This document shows, in pieces, positions 53,544 through 63,549 of a stretch of DNA of 64,000 nucleotides. Origin of the DNA: Rhizobiales bacterium Ga0077524 (GTDB lineage Bacteria; Pseudomonadota; Alphaproteobacteria; Rhizobiales; Hyphomicrobiaceae); the NCBI GenBank assembly GCA_001464755.1, contig LNDR01000415.1:1-64000 (forward strand). The letters run 5' to 3'. Position numbers and translations under genes: made by a program. The notes below the pieces were generated by a model. It made no database searches. It was given only the letters and a program-made list of their open reading frames with translations, and was not told where the DNA came from. Positions within the stretch are counted from its first letter, which is position 1. The number at the start of each line of letters is the position of its first letter.

Positions 53544-55475
53544 TCACGCCTCTCCGCCAGCAGAGTGCGATGTCCGTCCAGCAAGCCTGCGTAGACCTTC
53601 CACCGACTCCGGATTGACCAGCGAGCTGAGGTCGCCTGCGTCCTGGCCCAGCAGCGCGGCCCTCACCACCCGGCGCATGATCTTCATATTCCGTGTCTTC
53701 GGCAGGTCGCCGCAGAGCACCACCTGCTTCGGTCGGAAGGCGGTGCCGAGACCCTTCAAGACGGCGGCTGAAATCGTGTCGGCAGCGGTGTCCGTGGGCG
53801 CCGCCTCGCGCAGCACGCAGACGCACACGATGGCGGTGCCCTTGACCGGATCGGGCACACCGATCGCGGCCACCTCTTTCACGAGGCCGGTCGACAGCAC
53901 GAGGCCTTCGATCTCGGACGGTCCCGTCCGCTTACCGGCGATCTTCAACGTGTCGTCGGAGCGACCGAGGATGTAGTAGAAGCCGTCCGCATCGCGCATG
54001 GCGAAATCGCCGTGATGCCAGACGTTGGGCCATGTCGACCAATAGGTTTCGATGTAGCGAGCGTCGTCGTGCCAGAGCCCTTGCGTCAGGCCGATCGGCG
54101 CGCGCCGCATGACCAACTCGCCGACCTCGCCGGGCTTGGCCTCCTGCCGCGTGAACGAGCCGGGTTTGATCGGATGCGTGACGACGGAGGTGAGAATGCC
54201 GCCCATCTCAGTGCCGCCAGAGAAGTTGACGATGGGCGTACGCTTCTTGCCGATCACCTCGAACAGCCAATGCCAGGCCTCGGGGGTCCATGCTTCCCCG
54301 GTCGAGCAGAAGACGCGCAGTGAATCGAGATCGTAGCGCCCCGCGTCGAACGACGGGTCGGCCATGAACGTCCGCGCGATCGTCGGCGCGATGCCGAGAT
54401 AGCTGACGCGGTGGTCCGACACGATCCGCCAGATGCGATCGGAGCGCGGATAGTCCGGCGTGCCTTCGGCGAGGACCATCGTGCCGCCCATCAGCGTGGT
54501 CCCGTAGACCAGGATCGGCCCGACCAGCCAGCCCATGTCCGACATCCACAGGATGCGGTCACTCGGCTTGAACTCCATGCAGATGCCAAGATCGAGCACC
54601 GTCTTCACCGGGAAACCGCAGTGCGTGTGCACCACGCCTTTGGGCTTGCCGGTGGTGCCTGACGTGTAGACCAGCAGATACGGCGAGTCGGCCGGCATCG
54701 AGGCGGTCGAGCCGTCGCCTTCCGGACCCTGTGCGACCAGCTCGTGCCAATGATGGTCGACGCCGGGCGTCCAGCTGAGTTCGACATCCGCGCGATGGCA
54801 GACGATGACGTGCTGCAAGCTCGGCACGTCCGCCCGCACCTGATCGACCACGGGCTTGGCCGCGACCACCTTCCCGCGCCGGTACGAGCCGTCGACCGTG
54901 ATCACCGCCTTGGCACAGGCATTGTTGAGCCGCGCGGCAACCGCGTCCGGCCCGAAGCCTGAGAACAGCGGCAGCACGATGCCGCCGATCTTGGGTACGG
55001 CGAGCAACGTCGTCACGGCCTCGGGCACATTGGGCAGGTACATGGCGACGACATCGCCGGTTCCGAGCCCCAAGCGCCGCAGCCCCGCGGCCAACCGGCA
55101 GGCCTCGTCATCGAGCTCGCGGTAGGTTCGGGTCAGCCGCTCGCCATTCTCACCCAGCCATTCGAGTGCGGTTTTCTCGTAGGTCGGCGCCCCACGCCAC
55201 TTGTCGAGGCAATTGAGGGCGACGTTGGTCTCGGCCCCGATGCACCAGCGCGTGCGCTCGATGCCTTGTGAGGTGTCGATCGCCTGCGTGAAGGGCTTCG
55301 TGAAGCGGTAGTCGATGTGCTCGAGCAGCGACCGATAAAACGCCTCTGGCTGGTCGATGGACCAGCGCAGCAGATCATCGTAGTCGGTGCGGCCGCAGTA
55401 TGAGATGAGCTTGGTGAGGTTGGCCTCGGCAACCATCTCGGGCGACGGCATCCAGGCGATCCCATGCTCCGCCAT
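53544..55475 (-). CDS. AMP-dependent acyl-CoA synthetase (acetyl-CoA synthetase-like)
   Basis: YLLVYTSGTTGKPKGVVHTHCGFP; GRSDDTLKIAGKRTGPSEIE; PKTRNMKIMRRVVRA. Confidence 0.93.
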   Translation of the reverse strand: MAEHGIAWMPSPEMVAEANLTKLISYCGRTDYDDLLRWSIDQPEAFYRSLLEHIDYRFTKPFTQAIDTSQGIERTRWCIGAETNVALNCLDKWRGAPTYEKTALEWLGENGERLTRTYRELDDEACRLAAGLRRLGLGTGDVVAMYLPNVPEAVTTLLAVPKIGGIVLPLFSGFGPDAVAARLNNACAKAVITVDGSYRRGKVVAAKPVVDQVRADVPSLQHVIVCHRADVELSWTPGVDHHWHELVAQGPEGDGSTASMPADSPYLLVYTSGTTGKPKGVVHTHCGFPVKTVLDLGICMEFKPSDRILWMSDMGWLVGPILVYGTTLMGGTMVLAEGTPDYPRSDRIWRIVSDHRVSYLGIAPTIARTFMADPSFDAGRYDLDSLRVFCSTGEAWTPEAWHWLFEVIGKKRTPIVNFSGGTEMGGILTSVVTHPIKPGSFTRQEAKPGEVGELVMRRAPIGLTQGLWHDDARYIETYWSTWPNVWHHGDFAMRDADGFYYILGRSDDTLKIAGKRTGPSEIEGLVLSTGLVKEVAAIGVPDPVKGTAIVCVCVLREAAPTDTAADTISAAVLKGLGTAFRPKQVVLCGDLPKTRNMKIMRRVVRAALLGQDAGDLSSLVNPESVEGLRRLAGRTSHSAGGEA

Positions 55476-55487
55476 CTTGCGCCCTCC

Positions 55488-56335
55488 TCAGGCCTCGAGA
55501 AAGTCTCTCACGGTCTTGATCTGGTTCGCTACGTTCAGCGCTGGCGCGTGCCCGCATCCCTCGATCTCGACGATCTTCGCCTTCGGGCCGCGCACCGTCA
55601 TCTCGCGTGCCGCATCGGGGAGCAATAGATCGGACTCGACTCCGCGCAGTACCAGCGTCGGCGCCGTGATCCGATCCCAGTGCTCCCACTGCTCGTAGTC
55701 GCGCGGATGCACGAACATCTGCCGCACGATGGCCGGGTCGTAATGCGTCGTGATCTTCCCCGATGGCAGCCGCCTGAGCGACGTCTCGGCCATGTGGCGC
55801 CATTGGGCGTCGGTGTGGTGTCCGAACGGCTTGTAGATCGTGCGGAAGTAGGCCTCCAGCTCGGTCACGGTGGCGAACTCGGGTGGGCTGCCGATGTAGG
55901 TCTTGATGCGCTCGTAGGGCGCCTGGGGGAAGGTCGGGCCGATATCGTTGATCACCAATTTACCGATCCGGCTCTTCAGCGTCGTCGCTGCCGCACGAAT
56001 GCCGAGTGACCCGCCCATCGAAGTGCCCACCCAGTGCATTGTCGTGAAGCCGACTGCATCTGCAACCGACGCCGCGAGGCGGGCATAGACGTCGAGGCAA
56101 TAATCCTCGTCCGGCTTGTCGCTCCACTCCGACAGCCCGCGCCCTATGGTGTCTGGGCAGACGATATGGAAACGGTCGGATAAGGCCGACGCGATCGCAT
56201 CGAAATCGCGCCCCGTGCGGGCGAGCCCATCCCCGGCCGTCCCCACTCCATGTAATGGACCTCCCGGCCAAGAGCCTTGACATAGCGCGAGCGGGGCTGG
56301 CCTGCTTGCGTGTCGTGACCGGTCGGGCTCGTCAT
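55488..56335 (-). pseudogene. alpha/beta hydrolase disrupted by an apparent small deletion/frameshift near 56225-56245
   Basis: N-terminus MTSPTGHDTQAGQPRSRYVKALGREVHYMEWGRPG in one frame, remainder GLARTGRDFDAIASAL...VGTSMGGSLGIRAA in another; beta-strand before HG missing. Confidence 0.65.
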
Positions 56336-56406
56336 GGGGGTCTCCGTCGCGTGAAGGGCACGAAAGTCTCACACGCCATCCCGCATGCTGCCAAGACGCG
56401 GCTGCG

Positions 56407-57072
56407 ATGGCACGAGACCGAGACAGGGAGAGACTGCGCATGCCATACGCGTTCCGGCCGGATCTGAGGGGACGCCTCGCCGGCAACATCGGCGCGTTCG
56501 AGCGGCGCCCCATCGAGGATCCCGAGCTGCGGCGCGCGGGTGTCGCCATCGTCGTCGTGAAGAGCGACACGGGCGACGAGGCGTGCATACTGCTTACGAA
56601 GCGGCCCGAGAGCCTGCGGCGCCATGCCGGCCAGTGGGCGTTGCCGGGCGGGCGCCTTGACGACGGCGAGACGCCGGAGCAGGCCGCGCTCCGGGAGTTG
56701 CACGAGGAGTTGCGCCTCGAACTGCAGCCGGACGCCATACTTGGCATCCTCGACGACTATCCCACCCGATCGGGCTTCCGCATCACACCTGTTGTCGTCT
56801 GGGGCGGCGTGGTGAAGCACATCGACCCCGATCCCGTCGAGGTCGCTTTTGCGGTCCGCATTCCCTTCAGCCAGCTCGATAGCCCGAACATTCCGCGCCT
56901 CAGGCCGACGGAGGAGGGCAAGCCTCCCGTGCTCTCGGCGCCGCTGCCGATCATGGGCAGCGAGGTGTTCGCGCCGACCGCCGCCATGCTCTACCAATTC
57001 CGCGAGGTCGCGATGCGCGGGCTGGCGACGCGCGTCGCCCATTTCGATCAGCCGCGCTTTGCGTGGAAGTGA
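56407..57072 (+). CDS. Nudix hydrolase, CoA pyrophosphatase-like
   Basis: intact Nudix box GGRLDDGETPEQAALRELHEELRL; AILLTKRPESLRRHAGQWALPGG context. Confidence 0.87.
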   Translation: MARDRDRERLRMPYAFRPDLRGRLAGNIGAFERRPIEDPELRRAGVAIVVVKSDTGDEACILLTKRPESLRRHAGQWALPGGRLDDGETPEQAALRELHEELRLELQPDAILGILDDYPTRSGFRITPVVVWGGVVKHIDPDPVEVAFAVRIPFSQLDSPNIPRLRPTEEGKPPVLSAPLPIMGSEVFAPTAAMLYQFREVAMRGLATRVAHFDQPRFAWK

Positions 57073-57078
57073 GAGGCC

Positions 57079-58065
57079 ATGCAAGAGATCAAGCTTGATG
57101 TCGTCGGTGAGGATCTATCCGTCGATCTGGCCCCGTGGGGTCGCATTCACGTGCGCAACAAGCGCCCGGCAGGCGTCGAGCGGTTCGCGGCCGACAAGGT
57201 GGTCATCTTCCAGCACGGCGCCACCTATGGCGGCGAGGCCTTCGACCTGCCCTTCGGCGGCATGTCGTGGATGGACTATGTAGCCGCCCGCGGCTTCGAT
57301 TGCTACTACCTCGACCTTCCAGGATATGGTCGTTCGCAGCGCCCGCCCCAGATGGACGAGCCAGCCGACCGCAGTCCGCCCTTCATGCGTACCCCCGACG
57401 CCGCCGGCTGCCTCGGTGCCGTGGTCGACTTCGTCCGCGCCCGCCGCGGTGTCGGGAAAGTCTGCCTCGTCGGCTGGTCTTGGGGTACGGCGATCACCAG
57501 CTTCTACACGGCCGGCCACAACGACGCCGTCGAGCGCCTGACGCTCTACGCGCCCGTCTGGGATCGGTCGGGCTCGAGCCCATCCGCGATCCATGTCGAA
57601 GGCAAGGTCGGCGCCTATCGCACCGTTGATCGAGAAGCCACGCTCAAGCGCCGCCTCGGCGGCCTCGATGACCGGCAGAAGGTCAACATCATCCCGGCCG
57701 GTTGGTTCGACCAATGGTGGAAGGCTGTCTCTGCAACCGATCCCAAAGGCGGCGGCAAGACCGTCCGCGCCCCGAACGGCGTCGTGCTCGATGGCATCGA
57801 GTATTGGAGCGCCGGTAAGCCTTTGTATGATCCTGCGCGCATCACCGTGCCATTGCTTGTCGTGGTCGGCGAATGGGACCACGATACGCCCCGCTCCATG
57901 GCCGAGACCGTGTTTCCACTCTTCACCAAGGCTCCCTGGAAGCGCCTCTCCGTCCTTGGCGGCGGCACTCACGCCATGCTGATGGAGCGCAACCGCATTC
58001 TCCTGTTCCGCAGCGTCCAGCAGTTCCTCGAGGAGCCGCCGCCGGGGCCGGAGGTCTTGGCCTAG
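57079..58065 (+). CDS. alpha/beta hydrolase
   Basis: VIFQHGATYGGEAFD; YYLDLPGYGRS; LVGWSWGTAITSFY; GGGTHAMLME. Confidence 0.88.
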   Translation: MQEIKLDVVGEDLSVDLAPWGRIHVRNKRPAGVERFAADKVVIFQHGATYGGEAFDLPFGGMSWMDYVAARGFDCYYLDLPGYGRSQRPPQMDEPADRSPPFMRTPDAAGCLGAVVDFVRARRGVGKVCLVGWSWGTAITSFYTAGHNDAVERLTLYAPVWDRSGSSPSAIHVEGKVGAYRTVDREATLKRRLGGLDDRQKVNIIPAGWFDQWWKAVSATDPKGGGKTVRAPNGVVLDGIEYWSAGKPLYDPARITVPLLVVVGEWDHDTPRSMAETVFPLFTKAPWKRLSVLGGGTHAMLMERNRILLFRSVQQFLEEPPPGPEVLA

Positions 58066-58166
58066 GCAGGCCGACGTCCCTATTGTCCTATTCACAACAC
58101 CCCGCGGATGCGGAAAGCTCTCCAAAGCGGCTACCGCCAAGCACACACGTCAGGAATCTGATCGCC

Positions 58167-59234
58167 ATGTCCAAACCCCGCATCGTCATCGTCGGCGCCG
58201 GCGCCGTGGGCGGCTATATCGGCGCGCACATGACCCATGCCGGCCACGACGTCACCATGGTCGACCCCTGGCCCGAGCACGTCCGGACGATGCGCACCAA
58301 AGGCCTCTCCATCTCGGGAATGAGCCCTGCGGAAAGCCTCACCGTGAAGATGCAGGCGAAGCACCTCACGGAGCTGCAGGACCTCGTCAAGGAGCGCGCG
58401 ATCGACATCGCCATCGTTGCCGTGAAGTCCTACGACACCATCTGGGCGACCCACATGATCGCCCAGTATCTGGCGCCACTCGGCTACGTCGTCTCCGCCC
58501 AGAACTGCGTCAACGAGGAGCGCATCGCCAGCGTCGTAGGCTGGGGCAAGACGGTTGGCTGCATGGTCGGCAACAACTTCGCCGTCGAGCTTTACGAGCC
58601 GGGCGCTATCCGGCGCACCATGCCGAAGGACGGCAAAATCGCGACCCTCGAAGCCGGCGAGGTGCACGGACGCATTACGCCGCGTATCGAGCAGCTTGCC
58701 GAGATACTGTCATCGGTCGACAAGGCCCGCGCGACCACCAACCTCTGGGGCGTCCGCTGGTCCAAGCTCTGCGTCAACGGCATGCGCAACGGCGTTTCGG
58801 CTGCGACCGGCCTCGGCGGCAACGCCCGCGACCGCCACGACCGTATCCGGCGCGTTGTGGTCAAGCTCGCCGGCGAGGCGGTCAAGGTCGGCCGCGCCAT
58901 GGGCCTCGACCTCGAGCCCATCGCCAAGATCGATCCCGATCTCTGGGTGCGTGCCACAGATAACGACGCCGCTGCCGTCAAGGAGCTCGACGAACTCATC
59001 CTCGCCGGCACCTCGGGCGCCGCGCGCAGCGACCTCCAGCGCCCGTCCATGGCCCAGGATATCGCCAAGGGCCGCCGCACCGAGATCGACTACATGAACG
59101 GCTACATCGCCGAGAAGGGCCAGGCGGCCGGTGTCCCCGCGCCGACCCACGCGGCCCTCACGCGCATCGTCCGAGACGTCGAGCGCGGCCGTCTCGAGGC
59201 GAAGCCGGAGAACCTGTTCAGCCTGACGAACTAG
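58167..59234 (+). CDS. ketopantoate reductase family protein (PanE/ApbA-like)
   Basis: RIVIVGAGAVGGYIGAHMTHAGHDVTMVD; KSYDTIWA; SAQNCVNEERIA. Confidence 0.9.
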   Translation: MSKPRIVIVGAGAVGGYIGAHMTHAGHDVTMVDPWPEHVRTMRTKGLSISGMSPAESLTVKMQAKHLTELQDLVKERAIDIAIVAVKSYDTIWATHMIAQYLAPLGYVVSAQNCVNEERIASVVGWGKTVGCMVGNNFAVELYEPGAIRRTMPKDGKIATLEAGEVHGRITPRIEQLAEILSSVDKARATTNLWGVRWSKLCVNGMRNGVSAATGLGGNARDRHDRIRRVVVKLAGEAVKVGRAMGLDLEPIAKIDPDLWVRATDNDAAAVKELDELILAGTSGAARSDLQRPSMAQDIAKGRRTEIDYMNGYIAEKGQAAGVPAPTHAALTRIVRDVERGRLEAKPENLFSLTN

Positions 59235-59495
59235 CCTGTCTCGGCTGAAGCATCTCGACGAGGTGCTGGCGCACCGCGAGCCTCCTGTTGGCCACGGCGC
59301 TGTCGCGATTCCGCAAGGGAATCATCGTGCTCGCAGCCTTGTGCGTAGACGTTGCGCTCCGGTGCGTATGCCGCTGTCACATTTCGGCGACGACAATACC
59401 CCCTGAAGCCCCGATGCAACAGGCGCCGGCACGTCGGCAGCACGTGCTAGGCGAGAAACACATAACAGATTGAAAAACAAAAGAATATTTGCCAA

Positions 59496-59519
59496 GGCGC
59501 CGGCTGCGATGCCGGCGCC
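59496..59519. other. hairpin GGCGCCGGC-TGCGAT-GCCGGCGCC
   Basis: perfect 9-bp arms in the long intergenic upstream of mraZ. Confidence 0.7.
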
Positions 59520-59593
59520 GGGTGTTGCTCGGCGGCCGATCCGCACCCGGTTGCCCACAAATCGCCAATTGAATGCCTTAAGAATCCGTTGAC

Positions 59594-59628
59594 TCCCATA
59601 CAAACCCATGAGATCCCATGAATGCCCG
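59594..59628 (-). promoter_or_regulatory. MraZ-type box array (TGGGN repeats, 10-bp period) upstream of mraZ
   Basis: NCCCA at 59594, 59604, 59614 (TGGGN on minus strand, 5-bp spacers) plus degenerate fourth at 59624. Confidence 0.75.
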
Positions 59629-59907
59629 TCCGCACCGGGCCAAGGGACGCGGGCAGCGGCGCTAGGCACCGAAAGAGGGACGGGGCCTGTGCGACCGCCC
59701 GCTCCCGGCCGGCGCGGACAGGCACAGTGCAGGGGTTCGTCGGGCGCCGGGGGACGTCCGGCGAGCCCCATTTAGTCCAAGGCGGCGAGTTCGAGTTGGA
59801 AAGGTGTTGAGGCCGTGTCGGCCCATGTCAGCCCCGCGCTAGGTCAGTTGTGTCGAGAGGTGCTCCGGCGTTTCCGGAGCGCGTTCAACGAGGCTTGACG
59901 CAAAGGG

Positions 59908-60426
59908 ATGGACCGCTTTGTCTCGACATTCACGAACAAGATCGACGCCAAAGGGCGGCTCTCGATCCCGGCGTCGTTCCGCGCCGTCCTCGAGCGCGAC
60001 CGCTACACCGGCGCGGCAGGTCCCGGCCTCTATTGCTACCCCTCGCTCGACGCTCCGGCCCTCGATGCAGGCGGCGAGAGGCTTGCACAGAAAATCGATG
60101 GGCTTCTCGGTGGCTTGCCGGATTATTCGGACGAGCGGGACGAACTCGCTGTCGCGCTCTATGGTGAGGCACAGTTCATCGCCATCGACGCGGACGGCCG
60201 TATCGTGCTTCCGAAAGAGCTACGCGCCCGGGTCGGGCTTACCGAAGGTATCGCCGAGGTCGCTTTTGTCGGCTTGGGCGACAAGTTCCAGCTCTGGTCG
60301 CCGGAGCGCTTCGAAGAGCGTCGCGCCAGAGCCCGCGAGAAGGTCCGCCAGCACCGACAGTTGCTTGGCGCGGGGCGTGGTCCACCGCCGGGGTCCGCTG
60401 GCGACGGCGGCGGAGAGCGGGAATGA
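59908..60426 (+). CDS. mraZ: transcriptional regulator MraZ
   Basis: [45 protein letters not shown]. Confidence 0.96.
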   Translation: MDRFVSTFTNKIDAKGRLSIPASFRAVLERDRYTGAAGPGLYCYPSLDAPALDAGGERLAQKIDGLLGGLPDYSDERDELAVALYGEAQFIAIDADGRIVLPKELRARVGLTEGIAEVAFVGLGDKFQLWSPERFEERRARAREKVRQHRQLLGAGRGPPPGSAGDGGGERE

Positions 60427-61478
60427 CGGCGGAGCCGGAGGCCGCTTCGGGCGATAGCGCCCCAGTCGCGGCGTTGCGCCATATTCCCGTTCTGCTCGAC
60501 GAGGTCCTACAGCATTTGGCGCCGTCCGCGGGGTCGCGCATCGTTGACGGCACCTTTGGCGCGGGCGGCTACACGGGCGCCCTGCTCGCGGCAGCGCCCG
60601 ATGTGCGAGTTCTCGCCATCGAGCGCGATCCAGACGCCCTGGCCGCTGGACAGCCACTCGTTGCCCAAGTCGGCGGCCGTCTGACGCTCGTCGCCGGTCG
60701 CTTCGGCGATTTGGCCGACATCGCCAGCGCCAACGCATTCTTGCCGGTCGACGGCGTCGTCCTCGACGTCGGCGTCTCGTCGATGCAGCTCGATCAGGCC
60801 GCACGCGGCTTCTCGTTCATGGCGGACGGCCCGCTCGACATGCGCATGGAGCGCGACGGGTCGAGCGCCGCAACCCTCGTCAACGAGAGCGATGAGGCAG
60901 ATCTCGCCAACCTGATCTTCGCCTTCGGCGAGGAGCGCCAGTCCCGCCGCGTTGCCCGCGCCATTGTCCGCGCGCGCGGTGTAAAACCGATCGAGACCAC
61001 CCGCGAGCTGGCGGCCGTCGTCGAGCGCGCGCTGGGCCGACGCCACGACGACGATCGACACCCGGCCACCCGCACGTTCCAGGCGCTCCGCATCGCCGTC
61101 AACGACGAGCTTGGAGAGCTTGCCCGTGGCCTCGCTGCCGCCGAGCAGATACTGGCGCCCGGCGGCTGCCTCGTCGTCGTCACGTTCCATTCTCTCGAGG
61201 ACCGTATCGTAAAGCGCTTTCTGGCCCGTCGCTCCGGCCGCCTCGGCACCGGTTCGCGCCACGGCCCGCCGATGACGGGAGGCGAGCGCGCACCGAGTTT
61301 CCAACTCGTTAACCATCGACCTGTTACCCCTTCAGATGCCGAGCAAGGCGCGAATCCGCGTGCGCGCTCAGCCAAGCTGCGGGCGGCGATCCGCGCCGAG
61401 GCACCCGCCTGGGAGGCCGAAAGCGCGGCCGAGCTCGGTCTGCCGACGGCTCCCCTGCCGGAGCGCCGCCGGTCGTGA
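60423..61478 (+). CDS. rsmH: 16S rRNA (cytosine(1402)-N(4))-methyltransferase
   Basis: [46 protein letters not shown]. Confidence 0.97.
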   Translation: MTAEPEAASGDSAPVAALRHIPVLLDEVLQHLAPSAGSRIVDGTFGAGGYTGALLAAAPDVRVLAIERDPDALAAGQPLVAQVGGRLTLVAGRFGDLADIASANAFLPVDGVVLDVGVSSMQLDQAARGFSFMADGPLDMRMERDGSSAATLVNESDEADLANLIFAFGEERQSRRVARAIVRARGVKPIETTRELAAVVERALGRRHDDDRHPATRTFQALRIAVNDELGELARGLAAAEQILAPGGCLVVVTFHSLEDRIVKRFLARRSGRLGTGSRHGPPMTGGERAPSFQLVNHRPVTPSDAEQGANPRARSAKLRAAIRAEAPAWEAESAAELGLPTAPLPERRRS

Positions 61479-61505
61479 CGTCACGCTTCACGGAGGTCAC
61501 GCGTC

Positions 61506-61772
61506 ATGGGCCGATTTCTTGCCATTGTCGCCAGTCTGATGACGGTGGCCTCGGCTGTGGCGCTGTACGCGCTGAAGCATGACACCCGCCGCCTCGAAGC
61601 CGAGGTGCAAGCGACCGAGCGCGCCATCGAAAAGGCCCAGAGCGACATCGCCGCTCTGAAAGCCGAACGCGCTTGGCTCGGCCGCCCTGAGCGCATTGAC
61701 AACCTCGCCCGCGAGCAGGGCCTCGCCCCGATCCGCCCCGAGCAGTATGGTCGTATCGGGGCCGCCCCGTGA
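61506..61772 (+). CDS. ftsL: cell division protein FtsL-like
   Basis: small TM + coiled coil protein between rsmH and ftsI; AWLGRPERIDNLAREQGLAPIRPEQ. Confidence 0.85.
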   Translation: MGRFLAIVASLMTVASAVALYALKHDTRRLEAEVQATERAIEKAQSDIAALKAERAWLGRPERIDNLAREQGLAPIRPEQYGRIGAAP

Positions 61773-63415
61773 CGGTCGCGGCGACACGCCGAACCACGGC
61801 CTCGATTCGCCTGCGCATGCTGGCGGTTGCCGGAGGACTGGCGTTCGCGACGCTCGCCGTGACTGCCCAACTGGTACGGCTCGGGACGGCGAGTCTCGGC
61901 GAGACCCGGAGCGCGTCGGCCGAGCCCGTTTCGCGGATCTTCTCGCGTCCCGACATCGTCGATCGCAACGGCCGCGTCGTTGCGACCGACGTCGCCTCGA
62001 GTTCGTTGTTCGCCGATCCGGCTCTCGTTCTCGACCGCGACGAGGTCGCCGAGCAGCTGGCCCGTACCCTTGCCGGCCTCGATGCCAACGAGTTGCGCAC
62101 GCAGCTCGCCGACCGCACGCGGCGCTTCGTGTGGATTCGCCGCGGCCTTGCGCCCGTCGAGGCGCAGCGCGTTCACGATCTCGGTCTCCCCGGCCTCGCG
62201 TTTCGGCGTGAGCCCAAGCGCGTCTATCCGTCGGGCGCGCTTCTCGGGCACATCATCGGTCAGGTCGATCCGGACAATCGCGGCACTACCGGCATCGAAC
62301 GCCACATCGACGATGCCGGCGGCGTCGAGGCTGTGCATGGCGCGGTATCATCGGATGCCCGTCCCGTGCGCCTCTCCATCGATCTCGGCGTACAGCACGC
62401 CGTCGCCAACGAGCTGGCTGCCGCAGCCGACCGCTATCGTGCGTCGGGCGCCGCGGGGCTCGTTTTGGATGCAGCGACTGGCGAGATCGTTTCGGCCGCG
62501 TCCTGGCCGCCGATCGACCCCACCGTCCCCGGCGCTCATCTCGATCCGGCGAGCCCGGATCGCTTGCAGGGCGGTGTCTACGAGCTCGGCTCCATCTTCA
62601 AGGCACTGACCGTCGCGATGGCGCTCGACGACGGCCTCGCCACACTCGACAAAAGCTACGATGTCACCCGGCCGCTCGTCTTCGGCCGCCACCAGATCCG
62701 CGACCTCCATCCCGTGGGACGGCCGCTGACGGTGCGCGACATCTTCATCCACTCGTCCAACGTCGGCGCGGCCATGCTGGCGATGGAAGCAGGCAACTCA
62801 CGCCAGCTCGTCTTCCTCGCACGCATGGGCCTGACCGAGCCTATCCGAACCGAGGTCGGACCGGTGGCGCCTCCACTCCTTCCGCAGCGCTGGGGCGACG
62901 TCGAGACGGCGACCATCGGATTCGGACATGGCCTTGCCGTCGCCCCCCTCCAGTTCGCAGCCGTCATGGCGTCGCTGGTCAACGGTGGCCACCGCGTCGC
63001 GCCTACCTACCTCGCGCGCACGGCCCAGCCACCGCCGACGGTCGAAGGCATTCTCCGCCCCGAGACCAGCGCCGCCATGCGGGAGTTGATGCGCCTGAAC
63101 GTCACGATGGCTCACGGCACGGGGCGACGCGCCGAGGCTCCTGGATACCGTGTCGGTGGCAAGACCGGCACAGCCGAGATGCCCGGCAAGGGCGGCTATC
63201 AGGCGAAGTCGGTCATCTCGTCGTTCATCGGCGCCATGCCGATGGATCAGCCGCGTTATGTGCTGCTCGTCTCCTTGTTCGAGCCGCAGCCGGAGGACGC
63301 CGCGAAGGGCGGTATCACCGCGGGGCTCAATGCGGCGCCGGTGACGGCGGCGATCGTGGCCCGCATCGCGCCGATCCTCGGCGTGCTGCCGCGCAAAATG
63401 GCGGGGGCGCCCTGA
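61769..63415 (+). CDS. ftsI: peptidoglycan transpeptidase FtsI/PBP3
   Basis: IVDRNGRVVATDV; YELGSIFKALTVAMAL (SxxK-type); VGGKTGTAEMPG (KTG). Confidence 0.96.
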   Translation: MTVAATRRTTASIRLRMLAVAGGLAFATLAVTAQLVRLGTASLGETRSASAEPVSRIFSRPDIVDRNGRVVATDVASSSLFADPALVLDRDEVAEQLARTLAGLDANELRTQLADRTRRFVWIRRGLAPVEAQRVHDLGLPGLAFRREPKRVYPSGALLGHIIGQVDPDNRGTTGIERHIDDAGGVEAVHGAVSSDARPVRLSIDLGVQHAVANELAAAADRYRASGAAGLVLDAATGEIVSAASWPPIDPTVPGAHLDPASPDRLQGGVYELGSIFKALTVAMALDDGLATLDKSYDVTRPLVFGRHQIRDLHPVGRPLTVRDIFIHSSNVGAAMLAMEAGNSRQLVFLARMGLTEPIRTEVGPVAPPLLPQRWGDVETATIGFGHGLAVAPLQFAAVMASLVNGGHRVAPTYLARTAQPPPTVEGILRPETSAAMRELMRLNVTMAHGTGRRAEAPGYRVGGKTGTAEMPGKGGYQAKSVISSFIGAMPMDQPRYVLLVSLFEPQPEDAAKGGITAGLNAAPVTAAIVARIAPILGVLPRKMAGAP

Positions 63416-63549
63416 AATTTGGCGGGCACATCCCCGGCACGAGGCGCCCGTTTGACGCTTCGTGCCGCGACTCATATTAGGATCGTTGCGCCGGTGAGGA
63501 GCTACAACCCACCGAGGTTTGAAATTGACGCGTGGATCGGGGGGACGGC

